A stretch of 9,032 nt of DNA from Nitrospira sp. (GTDB lineage Bacteria; Nitrospirota; Nitrospiria; Nitrospirales; Nitrospiraceae), in contig JABMDH010000005.1 of NCBI GenBank assembly GCA_015904075.1, forward strand, positions 8,831-17,862, in the 5' to 3' direction. Position 1 is the first letter of the stretch, and each line of letters opens with the position of its first letter. Positions 1 to 6,185 of this stretch are shown piece after piece. The notes under the pieces are model-generated. The model was not told where the DNA came from and did not search any database. It saw only the letters and a program-made list of their open reading frames with translations. The position numbers and the translations under genes are program-made.

Positions 1-294
1 ATTCTCTATCTCGAAGGCGTCCCGAATGTGCAACGCATGAATTCGGTACACATCGGCGAAACCGTGCCCGAGCAGCTGAAGCTGGATCTGAAAGCCGAAC
101 AAGAAATGTTGACCGTACTGGCCGAGGGCATCGTCCACTGCACAAAAGTCATGGACTTCACCACACGCCACATGTTCGAGGATATGGCGAAGGACGTCGA
201 TTCACATATCGACTGGATCGAAATGCAGATGGAAACAATCAAGCAGGTCGGCCTTGAAAACTATCTGGCCGAACAGATTAAGAAGGAGTCCTGA
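1..294 (+). CDS. bfr: bacterioferritin, C-terminal 97 residues (5' end outside window)
   Basis: This is the end of a bacterioferritin, a cytoplasmic heme-containing iron-storage cage protein of about 157 residues. Frame 1 is open from the first base, so the gene begins left of the window; the GTG at 28 and ATG at 37 are internal codons. Diagnostic segments are LYLEGVPNVQRMN, IGETVPEQLKLDL near the start of helix C, HIDWIEMQ in helix D, and the C-terminal IKQVGLENYLAEQI. Aligned from memory with E. coli Bfr, the ferroxidase ligands equivalent to Glu94 and His130 are kept. The residue equivalent to Glu127 is Val (D-V-D-S-H instead of D-E-E-G-H). This hints at a subunit with an impaired di-iron site, as in two-subunit bacterioferritins. 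The heme-ligating Met52 region is not visible. The stop lies 9 bp from the stop of the convergent membrane-protein gene, with no clear terminator between them. Family assignment is firm; the loss of ferroxidase activity is inferred. Confidence 0.93.
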   Translation: MLYLEGVPNVQRMNSVHIGETVPEQLKLDLKAEQEMLTVLAEGIVHCTKVMDFTTRHMFEDMAKDVDSHIDWIEMQMETIKQVGLENYLAEQIKKES

Positions 295-303
295 TTCAGA
301 TAG

Positions 304-1122
304 TCACGAGGACACCCGACCGGATTTCCACCAATGGGCAGCTCGCCTGAGACCTTGTAAAACCGGCGCCGCTCCGCCGATGGCAACCGCGTCGACAAGA
401 CAATACCACGCCCCGACACCGCTGGGTGGATTGCCTTGTGGCCATCCGAGCAGAGGATCAATAGAGGCCCATTTCCACGCGCCCACCGCGGTCCCGAGAA
501 GTTCAAGCCAGGTGGTAATGAAAAAGGCCGCGACGTACACCATCGGGGACCGACCGGTAACGAGCCATCCCAGAAAAATGCAGAACAGCAACGCCCCGAC
601 CCAGTCTCCCTGCTGAGGCAATCCGCTGATCCCCCACAGCGACCATCCTCCCCATACCCCGATGACAAACGCCGTAATACCTCTGGCATGCCGTACGAAG
701 AGTCCGGACCTGGCTAACGCGACGGCCGTGAGATACACCATGCCATGCCCGGGCGGGACATAGGCCGGCACGTTTTCGAATCGATAGGTGTAGCCGCCCA
801 TGTAGAGTGAGGCGAAATGTTCTCCCACAGTGGCAAAGATGACTGCGATGGCGACTTGTGCCCTCGTTTCTCGATTCTCCCCCAACAACAGCCCGATCAG
901 AAACATCCAGGCTACCACGCCCAGGACCTGTTGGATTCCGATGCTTCCGCTTATTTCGAAAATGGCGCTGATGCTGACGCAGACAAAGGTGAACGCGGCA
1001 ATAAAGTAATCGCGTGTCCGGTGGGCATAGTCGGCGTTGACGTGTGGAAAATGCCGTAGCATCTTGCCCCAGATTGCCTGTATGCTGAGTTGGTTTGGCG
1101 TTACCGTGCGGAGACTATCCAT
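304..1122 (-). CDS. polytopic membrane protein of unknown function
   Basis: This encodes a 272-residue integral membrane protein whose function I do not recognise. I chose the ATG at 1122 (MDSLRTVTPNQ). The same frame extends to a GTG at 1173, but those extra 17 residues look unstructured and run into the divergent intergenic region. After a polar N-terminus of about 38 residues come roughly seven hydrophobic helices, near residues 39-59, 62-80, 88-107, 122-138, 146-163, 172-190 and 194-215, then a weaker one near 240-255. Conserved-looking polar motifs are GEHFASLYMGGYTY, the loop VPPGHGMVYL and the late GAWKWA. The GHG and GEH residues could bind a metal or cofactor, but this is a guess. 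The gene is divergent from the MOSC gene, with 107 bp between starts, and convergent with bacterioferritin. A decayed relative of its C-terminal third lies near 6190-6385, again paired with a MOSC remnant, so the two genes probably form an old unit. Confidence 0.8.
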   Translation of the reverse strand: MDSLRTVTPNQLSIQAIWGKMLRHFPHVNADYAHRTRDYFIAAFTFVCVSISAIFEISGSIGIQQVLGVVAWMFLIGLLLGENRETRAQVAIAVIFATVGEHFASLYMGGYTYRFENVPAYVPPGHGMVYLTAVALARSGLFVRHARGITAFVIGVWGGWSLWGISGLPQQGDWVGALLFCIFLGWLVTGRSPMVYVAAFFITTWLELLGTAVGAWKWASIDPLLGWPQGNPPSGVGAWYCLVDAVAIGGAAPVLQGLRRAAHWWKSGRVSS

Positions 1123-1229
1123 GTTTCCGATGCCCTGGCTTGTGGAAAGCACACGGCGCTCATCATATCTCACAGGCTACGGGCGAGCAAGGTTTGTCCC
1201 TATCCCCTGATCAAGAAAGAACCCCCTCG

Positions 1230-1952
1230 ATGATGACACCGGGCAGTGAAGGCCGACTGATTTCTGTACAAATTGGAATGCCACAGACTCTTGGGCAGAG
1301 TGATGCGCCTGATCTAATGGATCAACCTTGGACAACCGGGTTTTTTAAGCTCCCTGTCACCGACCCGGTCTGGCTTGGCACAACAAACCTGAACGGAGAT
1401 GCCCAGGCGGATCTAAAGAATCACGGCGGTCCTGAAAAGGCCGTGAACGTCTATCCCGTCGAACATTACCCCTATTGGCAACAGGTGCTGGGAGCGACCG
1501 AATTCCCTTTCGGATCATTTGGGGAAAATTTCACCACTGAAGGGCTGCTTGAAACTGAGGTCTGCCTCGGAGACATTTTCGAAGTGGGATCGGCGCTCGT
1601 TCAGATCTCACAGCCACGGCAGCCTTGCTGGAAATTAGCACGGCGCTGGCGCAGAAAGGACCTGGCCCTCCGTGTACAAGAGAGTGGACGAACTGGATGG
1701 TATTTCCGCGTCATCAGGGAGGGAACGATTCAAGCAGGATCGCACCTAATGCTAGTAGAACGTCCCTGTCCAGAATGGACGGTAGCCTCCGCAAACGACG
1801 TGATGCATCGATGGACAGATGATATTCAAGCCGCTCAGAGCCTCGCAGCGTGTCCGGCCCTTGCAGTCCGATGGCGTGAGACACTGAACAAGCGGGTTGA
1901 GACGAAAACGGTCGGGTCGCCCACGGCAAGGCTGTATGGCCCCAACCTCTAA
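1230..1952 (+). CDS. yiiM: MOSC-domain protein, YiiM type
   Basis: This is a complete 240-residue protein of the YiiM branch of the MOSC (Moco sulfurase C-terminal) family. Members bind molybdenum cofactor and reduce N-hydroxylated compounds such as 6-hydroxylaminopurine. The start MMTPGSEGRLISVQIG was chosen because family members begin just before the SVxxG strand; the open frame back to 1095 overlaps the divergent gene and has no family features. Visible motifs are TTGFFKLPV (about 35-43), the core QADLKNHGGPEKAVNVYP (about 59-76), EHYPYW, FPFGSFGENF (about 92-101), and SQPRQPCWKLARR with the expected cofactor-linked cysteine at residue 123. ESGRTGWYFRV follows, then the C-terminal three-helix domain (TVASANDVMHRW to LAVRWRE). 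An AAGAAAG stretch about 10 nt upstream is a modest ribosome binding site. Residues from about 192 to the stop are duplicated at 6383-6529. The family call is strong; the substrate is inferred. Confidence 0.92.
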   Translation: MMTPGSEGRLISVQIGMPQTLGQSDAPDLMDQPWTTGFFKLPVTDPVWLGTTNLNGDAQADLKNHGGPEKAVNVYPVEHYPYWQQVLGATEFPFGSFGENFTTEGLLETEVCLGDIFEVGSALVQISQPRQPCWKLARRWRRKDLALRVQESGRTGWYFRVIREGTIQAGSHLMLVERPCPEWTVASANDVMHRWTDDIQAAQSLAACPALAVRWRETLNKRVETKTVGSPTARLYGPNL

Positions 1953-2214
1953 CATACACAAAGTAGAATCGGTGGCACCGACTCGCTTCCCATCCTTGAT
2001 GCTCCCTCCACTTCCAGCGGATGCTCCGCATGCCGTAAAAGATACGGACTGGCTTCGGTGATCAGCCGATCCCAAAAACAATTTGTTTGTGCGGATGAAT
2101 CTGTCATCGCGTACTCATCCTAATAATTGGCATACACCCCTGACCTGCCACCCCTCTGCAACGGACCTGTCAGCCTATGTTATAGTGCGCGCCGCACCTT
2201 AAAAGGCTCACTGC
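1953..2214. other. intergenic region before the truncated peptidase
   Basis: There is no convincing gene here. The first 15 bases or so after the MOSC stop (CACAAAGTAGAA) are shared with the duplicated MOSC tail at 6530-6547, so the duplication extends past the coding region. A short hairpin (TCGGT-ggc-ACCGA, 1969-1981) is too small to call a terminator. TATAGT at 2181-2186 resembles a -10 box and lies 29 nt before the peptidase start, but I see no good -35 box at standard spacing. AAAAGG near 2201-2206 is a plausible ribosome binding site for the next gene. Confidence 0.4.
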
Positions 2215-3267
2215 ATGAACGGCTCAACACGCAGCTGCTCCCCCTCCGTTGTTGTGATTATTCTCCTGGGAATCATCCTCGTTCTGCTTCCCTTAGGGAA
2301 CCGATGCTACGCGCAATCGGAGGAAGACCCGAGTGCATGGCTTGGTGCACTCAATAGCCTGTCAAGCGAACGGATGCTCGCCGACGTACGCACGTTAAGC
2401 AGCCCGACGTTCAACGGACGGCAAGCCGGATCCGCCGATGACCTGCGATCCGCACAATGGGTTGCACAGGAATTGACGTTGGCAGGGGTACAACTCCCGC
2501 TCATTGATAACAAGGGAATCGCCCTCCCCTCTCCTGAGGCCAGGAAGGAAAAGCCCGCTGGCATCATGGCCTCGATGGTCTCCACGCCACTCATCGAACC
2601 CGACCCGGTCGTTCGCATCGGCGCAGCGGACAAGCTGGTCACAGCGCAGCTAGAGAAAGACTACCTCCCGGTCTTTGATTCCCCCTCTGCCAATCTCCAG
2701 GGTCAGATCGTCTTCGTTGGATACGGCATTGTCGATCCCGCTCAAGGAATCGACGATTACGCCGGCGTCGATGTGAAGAACTGCATCGTGCTCTTCCTGC
2801 GTGGCAAACCGGATCACTACCAAGGCTCCATCAGCCACGCCGACAAGGTCCGCTTCGCACGAGATCGAGGAGCCTTGGCCTATCTGACTGCCACAGGGCC
2901 GATTATCAGCCCCTATGAAATTCGCCGCGGCGCCACGGGAAGGCCCAGCGCATTATATGGACAGCTCTCCCCTGACCAAGCCATCCCTGGCGCATGGATC
3001 AGCACGAAACTGGCCGAGACTCTCCTCGCTGGAAGCGGCGAGCGGCTGCGTGGTGGCCTGATGAGGGTCATCCGTGAGAAGCACATACTCTTTTGGATAA
3101 TATTTGACGGTAAAGCCATGGGTGTGGTCAGCATACTTTTCCCGGCCCTCCGTCTGGACGGCCGTCGACGACTCCGTCGACCTGCCGATTTGCCGCACTG
3201 TGCTGTCGCAACCGGCCAAGACGACACCTGCGACAATCATCATCGAAAACCAACCGGCTCGAAATAG
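2215..3267 (+). pseudogene. M28-family peptidase, truncated before the catalytic domain
   Basis: The open frame encodes 350 residues, but only about the first 280 look native. A signal peptide (hydrophobic core at residues 11-27, likely cleavage near CYA/QSEE) predicts export. Residues 48-95 (MLADVRTLSSPTFNGRQAGS onward) match the N-terminal segment of M28 aminopeptidases. Residues 150-265 resemble the PA insert domain, with GQIVFVGYGIVDPAQGIDDY and AGVDVKNCIVLFLRG. Family proteins then continue into a zinc-dependent catalytic domain with an AHYDH-type motif. Here that domain is absent. From about residue 281-290 (3055-3085) the frame crosses into the antisense of a lipoprotein gene, giving an Arg-rich, compositionally odd tail. 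All zinc ligands are therefore missing and peptidase activity is not expected. The ATG has a modest AAAAGG ribosome binding site. I read this as a deletion-truncated gene; a misjoined assembly would look the same. Confidence 0.8.
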
Positions 3268-3288
3268 GATGGATGTACCGTTCGCCAT
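2953..3288 (-). pseudogene. small lipoprotein, 3' truncated, fused to peptidase antisense
   Basis: The minus-strand frame from ATG 3288 has a good ribosome binding site (AGAGG, about 9 nt upstream) and a textbook lipoprotein signal: a positive residue, a hydrophobic stretch, then VVLAGC with the lipidated Cys at residue 27. The mature part begins CDSTVRQIGRSTES and reaches HGFTVKYYPKEY, which looks like the opening of a periplasmic domain of the GFxxxYP type. After about residue 70 (near 3080) the frame enters the antisense strand of the peptidase and continues to a stop at 2953 with no sensible composition. So only the first 70 or so of 111 residues are native, and the original C-terminus is lost. 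The frame is open upstream to 3630, but that part lacks the lipoprotein pattern and I do not count it. The lipoprotein call is firm; its function is unknown. Confidence 0.68.
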
Positions 3289-3599
3289 CTGATGCGCCTC
3301 TCGTGCTTCCTGCCCCCGTGTGTGAACCCGACGAATCATCACGGCGATCCACCGATCGGCTGACAGAGAATGGTGCGCAACCGATTCGGCGTACTCCCGT
3401 ATGATTGAATCTTGCACGGAGGTCGCCGAAGTTGTCAATGCATCCGCTGCGCAAACGGAACTATCGGGCCAGGCCGCTACGGTATATAGATCTCGCAGGG
3501 CAAACGCCTCGGGACGCTCACGGTGCCCAGCGACTGCTTTGTCGCAGGTGTTTCGGACAACAGTGGCATTTGCAGGACAGGCCACAATACTTCCGCTGC
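3289..3599. other. gene-poor stretch between lipoprotein remnant and FKBP
   Basis: Several overlapping frames are open here on both strands, but none has a good ribosome binding site or a family signature. The least bad is a plus-strand frame ending at 3644 from ATG 3438, about 68 residues, with a C-x-x-C-F motif and a basic N-terminal half. An AGG-rich site lies too far upstream (16 nt or more). It could be a remnant of a small Cys-containing protein, but I would not annotate it as a gene. Confidence 0.35.
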
Positions 3600-3611
3600 G
3601 ACAAATTTGTC
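3600..3611. promoter_or_regulatory. 12-bp perfect palindrome upstream of the FKBP promoter
   Basis: GACAAATTTGTC is a perfect two-fold symmetric site centred about 37 bp upstream of a consensus -10 box. A dimeric regulator could bind here, in an activator-like or -35-overlapping position. No regulator is identified. A 12-bp palindrome could also occur by chance. Confidence 0.35.
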
Positions 3612-3639
3612 TTGATCCCCATCGCGGCATCGCATATTT

Positions 3640-3645
3640 TATAAT
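3640..3645 (+). promoter_or_regulatory. consensus -10 box (TATAAT) for the FKBP gene
   Basis: TATAAT matches the sigma-70 -10 hexamer exactly and lies 63 bp before the FKBP start codon. No good -35 hexamer is found at 16-18 bp spacing; the nearest TTGATC (3612-3617) is too far away at 22 bp. Transcription would begin near 3652. The absence of a -35 box suggests weak or activator-dependent use. Confidence 0.5.
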
Positions 3646-3657
3646 GCTTCGAGCCTT

Positions 3658-3673
3658 CTGATATCGATATCAG
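3658..3673. promoter_or_regulatory. 16-bp perfect palindrome in the FKBP 5' leader (operator candidate)
   Basis: CTGATATCGATATCAG reads identically on both strands and lies just downstream of the predicted transcription start, a classic position for a repressor operator. It could alternatively form a short hairpin in the leader RNA, though with no loop this would be poor. The binding protein is unknown. Confidence 0.45.
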
Positions 3674-3707
3674 GTCCGGCCAGTCACACATAAAGAAAGG
3701 ACCGCTC

Positions 3708-4388
3708 ATGCGTTTCGCTGTCTCCAGTTTGGTGATCGTGCTCTGCCTGGCAACCACTGCGACATTCACGACGGCGGCAGAACCCACGACCGATGAACAG
3801 AAAACCTTCTATGCCATGGGATTAGCCATCAGCCAATCGATCAGCACCCTCACCCTAAGCGAATCTGAACTCGAAATCGTCAAGGCCGGCATCACCGATG
3901 GAGTATTCAATCGGCCACCTAAGGTGGATCTCCAGACGTTCGGCCCGAAGATTCAATTACTGCAACAGGCCCGCGCTGCAGTCCTTGCAGAACCCGAGAA
4001 GAAAGCGGGCGCCGCGTTCCTCGCGAAGATCGCGGCAGAACCCGGCGCCAAGAAAACCGAGTCCGGCGCGATTCTCAAAACCATCAAGGAAGGGAGCGGC
4101 GCCATTCCGAAGATCTCGGACATAGTGAAGGTGCATTACCAAGGAACCTTGATTGACGGAACGGTGTTCGATAGTTTAGCCAAGCAGGGCGAACCGGCTA
4201 CCCTGAGAGTGAACGAAATGAGCAAGTGTTGGACGGAAGGGATACGGCAGATGAAGGTCGGCAGCAAGAGCAAGCTGGTCTGCCCGTCCAGTCTCGCCTA
4301 TCGCGACAAAGGCCTGCCCCCCCTCATCAAGCCCGGTGCGACGTTAGTATTTGAAATCGAACTCCTTGAGATCGTCGCAGCCAAGTAG
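3708..4388 (+). CDS. secreted FKBP-type peptidyl-prolyl cis-trans isomerase (FkpA/Mip-like)
   Basis: This is a complete 226-residue exported prolyl isomerase that should act as a folding helper in the periplasm. A signal peptide (hydrophobic core at 5-20) likely ends near TTAA/EP at residue 24. Residues 28-110 form the helical N-terminal domain typical of FkpA/Mip dimers (DEQKTFYAMGLAISQSI). Residues 115-224 are the FKBP domain, with VKVHYQGTLIDGTVFDSL, the W of CWTEGIRQMKVG, the LAY segment and LVFEIELLEI. Active-site residues equivalent to FKBP12 Tyr26, Phe36, Asp37, Trp59, Tyr82 and Phe99 are present. Phe46 is Leu, and the usual V-I-P-G-W is M-S-K-C-W, so catalysis may be altered. AAAGGA lies 6 nt before the ATG. 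The gene has its own -10 box and ends in a strong hairpin, so it is probably transcribed alone. It is the best preserved gene between the MOSC gene and haoA. Confidence 0.94.
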   Translation: MRFAVSSLVIVLCLATTATFTTAAEPTTDEQKTFYAMGLAISQSISTLTLSESELEIVKAGITDGVFNRPPKVDLQTFGPKIQLLQQARAAVLAEPEKKAGAAFLAKIAAEPGAKKTESGAILKTIKEGSGAIPKISDIVKVHYQGTLIDGTVFDSLAKQGEPATLRVNEMSKCWTEGIRQMKVGSKSKLVCPSSLAYRDKGLPPLIKPGATLVFEIELLEIVAAK

Positions 4389-4404
4389 TCTGCACAACAC
4401 GCCC

Positions 4405-4445
4405 CCACGAGGGCGAGCTGGACATTTTCCAGCTCGCCCTCGTGG
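4405..4445 (+). terminator. 17-bp perfect hairpin after the FKBP gene
   Basis: CCACGAGGGCGAGCTGG (4405-4421) and its exact complement (4429-4445) surround a 7-nt loop (ACATTTT), starting 16 bp after the FKBP stop. The stem is very stable. No T tract follows on the plus strand, so it may act as a non-canonical terminator or an RNA 3'-end stabiliser. Confidence 0.7.
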
Positions 4446-4650
4446 CCCGCACCGCGTGCGCTCCGTGAGCAAGAAGAGCGCCTGGCCGCTCCCGAATAGT
4501 GCGACCTCTTGACACTAGATTAGTGGTATGTTACATGCTCTTCTCTTAATAGGAGAGTACGGACGCCAGGGGAGATAACTTTCCCAGTATGTGGTTGTGT
4601 CTAGACGGTCTCTGCTGCCGTCTGTGTGGCAAAGCAAACTTATTTTTTTT
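4446..4650. other. gap between FKBP hairpin and NirK remnant
   Basis: No gene is seen here. TTGACA at 4509-4514 matches a -35 box, but the best -10 at standard spacing is weak (TACATG). A T8 run is at 4643-4650, directly before NirK similarity begins. The short frames crossing this stretch on both strands have no recognisable content. The 5' part of nirK is not here, so the boundary near 4650 is probably a rearrangement junction. Confidence 0.4.
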
Positions 4651-4821
4651 ATCCAAAGCACCCTGGTGGGGACGGGTGAAGCGACCATCGGAGAATTTAA
4701 AGGCGAAATGCCCGGCACGTTTGTGTCGGTTGACCACTCGCTTTTCCGCACCGAAAAAGGCGCCCTTGGCCTGCTCAAGATCGATGGTCCAACCAATGCT
4801 GAACTCTTCAAGGGTCTGTAG
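4651..4821 (+). pseudogene. nirK: C-terminal remnant of a NirK-type copper nitrite reductase
   Basis: The frame ending in TAG at 4819-4821 carries about 56 residues that fit the last beta strands of NirK-like two-domain multicopper oxidases: STLVGTGEATIGEFKGEMPG, then TFVSVDHSLFRTEKGALGLL and KIDGPTNAELFKGL. In family members this reads GG-A-x-VEFKVEVPG-x-Y-x-LVDH...KGALGMLKVDGP. The His of VDHSLF corresponds to the type-2 copper ligand of the C-terminal domain. Everything upstream is missing, including the type-1 copper site and the other copper ligands. The frame extends to a GTG at 4591, but residues before STLVG do not resemble the family. The remnant still has a clean terminator 47 bp downstream, as expected for the original 3' end of a gene. 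The assignment rests on remembered motifs. It cannot encode an active reductase. Confidence 0.65.
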
Positions 4822-4868
4822 TCACTTGAGGGGAGAGATCAGGTAACGTATAAAGAGTTACCTAAAAC

Positions 4869-4906
4869 GGGGAGGGAGAGGCAAAACCTCTTCCTCCCCA
4901 TTTTTT
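4869..4906 (+). terminator. rho-independent terminator after the NirK remnant
   Basis: A 13-bp stem with one G-U pair (GGGGAGGGAGAGG, 4869-4881; CCTCTTCCTCCCC, 4887-4899) encloses loop CAAAA and is followed by A then T6. A smaller 7-bp hairpin (AGGTAAC/GTTACCT, 4841-4863) lies just upstream. This is a canonical intrinsic terminator on the plus strand. Confidence 0.88.
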
Positions 4907-5183
4907 ATGATTGAGACACAGCTGCGAGCAACTCGTGCATAGGTCATCCTCAGGTGCTCATCTATACTGCGACGGGCCTTGCACCACTCGTAGAACAGAT
5001 TGGTTTTCCAGAATCTATTGACAAAGCAAACTGTCTCCTGATATTAACCATGCGGTCATTTTGATTCAAATCTGAGAAGATTCGCTATTTGGATTCTCTT
5101 TTTTTCATCAGCAATCAGGCAGGAGGAGTAGCCATTTCTATCTCAGCGGCATCCGGCTTGCACTTCAACATCACTCAGAACAT
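4907..5183. other. non-coding stretch upstream of the DUF1566 leader
   Basis: No protein gene is supported. The only frame of note (5089-5289) merely overlaps the next leader and has no features. The stretch is more AT-rich than its neighbours and holds the candidate promoter at 5018-5047. An AGGAGGAG motif at 5122-5129 has no open frame placed to use it, which could mark a lost gene start. Confidence 0.4.
5018..5047 (+). promoter_or_regulatory. candidate sigma-70 promoter upstream of the DUF1566 pseudogene
   Basis: TTGACA (5018-5023) matches the -35 consensus and is followed after 18 bp by TATTAA (5042-5047), four of six matches to the -10 box. Transcription would start near 5054, leaving about 215 nt of leader before the ATG at 5270. 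This promoter lies outside the inverted-repeat arm, so it is not shared with the cytochrome leader. Confidence 0.45.
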
Positions 5184-5475
5184 AAACCGCATCCCTCGCT
5201 GTGTGATTGTATCTCACGGGTCACGCAGCAGTCTGGCGATGCAACAACATCACTTACAGGAGGGTCAACATGAAAAGCAGAAGAAGTAAATGGGTGGGCG
5301 GCATCGGCACTATGGGGCTGGCTGTCGGCTTCCTGGCGCTGGCTGGTTTTGCTGTAGGAACCGCACCTTCTGACGGCGGAATTCCAAGGCGGCAAGGCGG
5401 TGGAGTTGTCGAAGAGGTTTACCATTTTGGATTCATTTAATAAAGAGGCGGCGCTGGACAATGAGACCGGATTGG
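5184..5475 (+). repeat. inverted repeat, left arm (shared gene leader)
   Basis: This arm covers about 85 bp of upstream sequence, an AGGAGG ribosome binding site, a signal peptide and the first residues of a DUF1566 protein. It matches 7034-7346 in the opposite orientation. The outer part is clearly similar but diverged. The inner 101 bp (5375-5475 against 7034-7134) are identical, and identity stops abruptly at the point where the two genes go different ways. Relative to the right arm, 17 bp are missing between GAC (5372-5374) and GGCGGAATTCC (5375 on). Confidence 0.92.
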
Positions 5476-5801
5476 TGTGGGAAATGATACCGGCGCGAGT
5501 GATGACGGTGTGGAAAAGTGCCGCCAGTGTCTGTGCAAAAAAGACCGTCGGTGGAAAAGGTAACTGGCGCTTGCCAGCACTCAAAGAATTGGAGACCCTG
5601 GCGGATCACACGATCTATCCTCCCCCGGCCCTCATAACCGGCCATCCCTTTTCCAACATCGAGCTTCATGGCTATTGGACTTCAACCGAGCATGAAGAGT
5701 ATCCGTTCAGCGCGTGGGACGTAAACTTCGACTATGGCATCATCGGTAACGATTTTAAGATCAATAAGAACTTTGTCTGGTGTGTGCACGATAAAGAATA
5801 G
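5270..5801 (+). pseudogene. secreted DUF1566 (Lcl-type) protein gene, frameshifted by a 17-bp deletion
   Basis: AGGAGG (5258-5263) sits 6 nt before ATG 5270, which starts a signal peptide (MKSRRSKWVGG, then a hydrophobic core to about residue 30). That frame stops at 5440. The rest of the protein continues in another frame to TAG at 5799. It has the DUF1566 signature: RFTILDSFNKEAALDNETGL, VWE, a WKSAASVC segment, GKGNWRLPALKELETLAD, HGYWTSTE, AWDVNF and a final VWCVHDK. Comparison with the intact leader at 7256 shows why: 17 bp are deleted after codon 35, and restoring them would put both parts in one frame of about 183 residues. DUF1566 domains are secreted or surface-associated modules of unclear function. 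A strong terminator follows. The gene is convergent with the cytochrome gene that carries the homologous leader. The frameshift would abolish the secreted protein unless the tail is exchanged onto the other leader. Confidence 0.85.
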
Positions 5802-5837
5802 TCGTATCAGAATAGAGTTTTTGGTCATTGGGTAATT

Positions 5838-5869
5838 GGGGGGGGGCCTAAGCCCCCCCCCTTGCTTTT
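5838..5869 (+). terminator. G9/C9 intrinsic terminator after the DUF1566 gene
   Basis: GGGGGGGGGC (5838-5847), loop CTAA and GCCCCCCCCC (5852-5861) form a 10-bp all-GC stem, followed by TTGCTTTTT. It lies 36 bp after the stop. The long homopolymers make this site prone to slippage and sequencing error. Confidence 0.88.
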
Positions 5870-6185
5870 TCCAGCCCTGAATCAAGTACATCATTTCAAC
5901 TGAAAATCCTGTAATATTCTGGCTTCTTCCGCAGTTCACCTTGCGGTGCTCGACCAGCACTCTTGGGCGTCATTGCAATATCGACCTGTGGTTGGGAAAT
6001 TTGGCTGAGCCCTGTCCAGATAGGGCGTGGAATGAGGTCTTGTCGAAAGGCTCCAACGGCAAGGTCGTGATTCTTCAACGATGAACTGATGGCCTGCGAG
6101 GTGCGGTGTATCGGCGTTTGAATATCCTCTCGTGCATGCTTCGGAAAACCTAACACGCCCGTCCAACGACCCACCGGTGAGAGGT
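5870..6185. other. unassigned stretch between terminator and membrane-protein remnant
   Basis: The minus-strand frame of the membrane-protein remnant stays open through here to a stop at 5896, ending in a basic, hydrophilic sequence (about 95 residues, last ones EYYRIFS). I see no family signature, hydrophobic helix or ribosome binding site. The stretch may be read-through of a broken gene or the rearranged end of another one. Confidence 0.35.

Noticed and set aside
1095..1229. N-terminal extension of the MOSC protein
   Set aside because: It overlaps the divergent membrane-protein start, lacks family similarity, and the start at 1230 matches the usual YiiM length.
3289..3630. Minus-strand frame continuous with the lipoprotein, extending its N-terminus by 114 residues
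   Set aside because: The extension has no family features, while ATG 3288 has a good ribosome binding site directly before a complete lipoprotein signal peptide.
3438..3644. Plus-strand frame of about 68 residues with a CxxC motif
   Set aside because: It has no ribosome binding site at proper spacing and no recognisable family. The overlapping frames are equally open.
5838..5861. G9/C9 tract as a G-quadruplex or phase-variable homopolymer
   Set aside because: It lies after the stop codon and pairs perfectly with itself as a terminator, so a coding phase switch is not supported.
5896..6185. Minus-strand frame as a separate gene of about 95 residues
   Set aside because: It has no start with a ribosome binding site and no motif, and it is continuous with a remnant that contains a stop codon.
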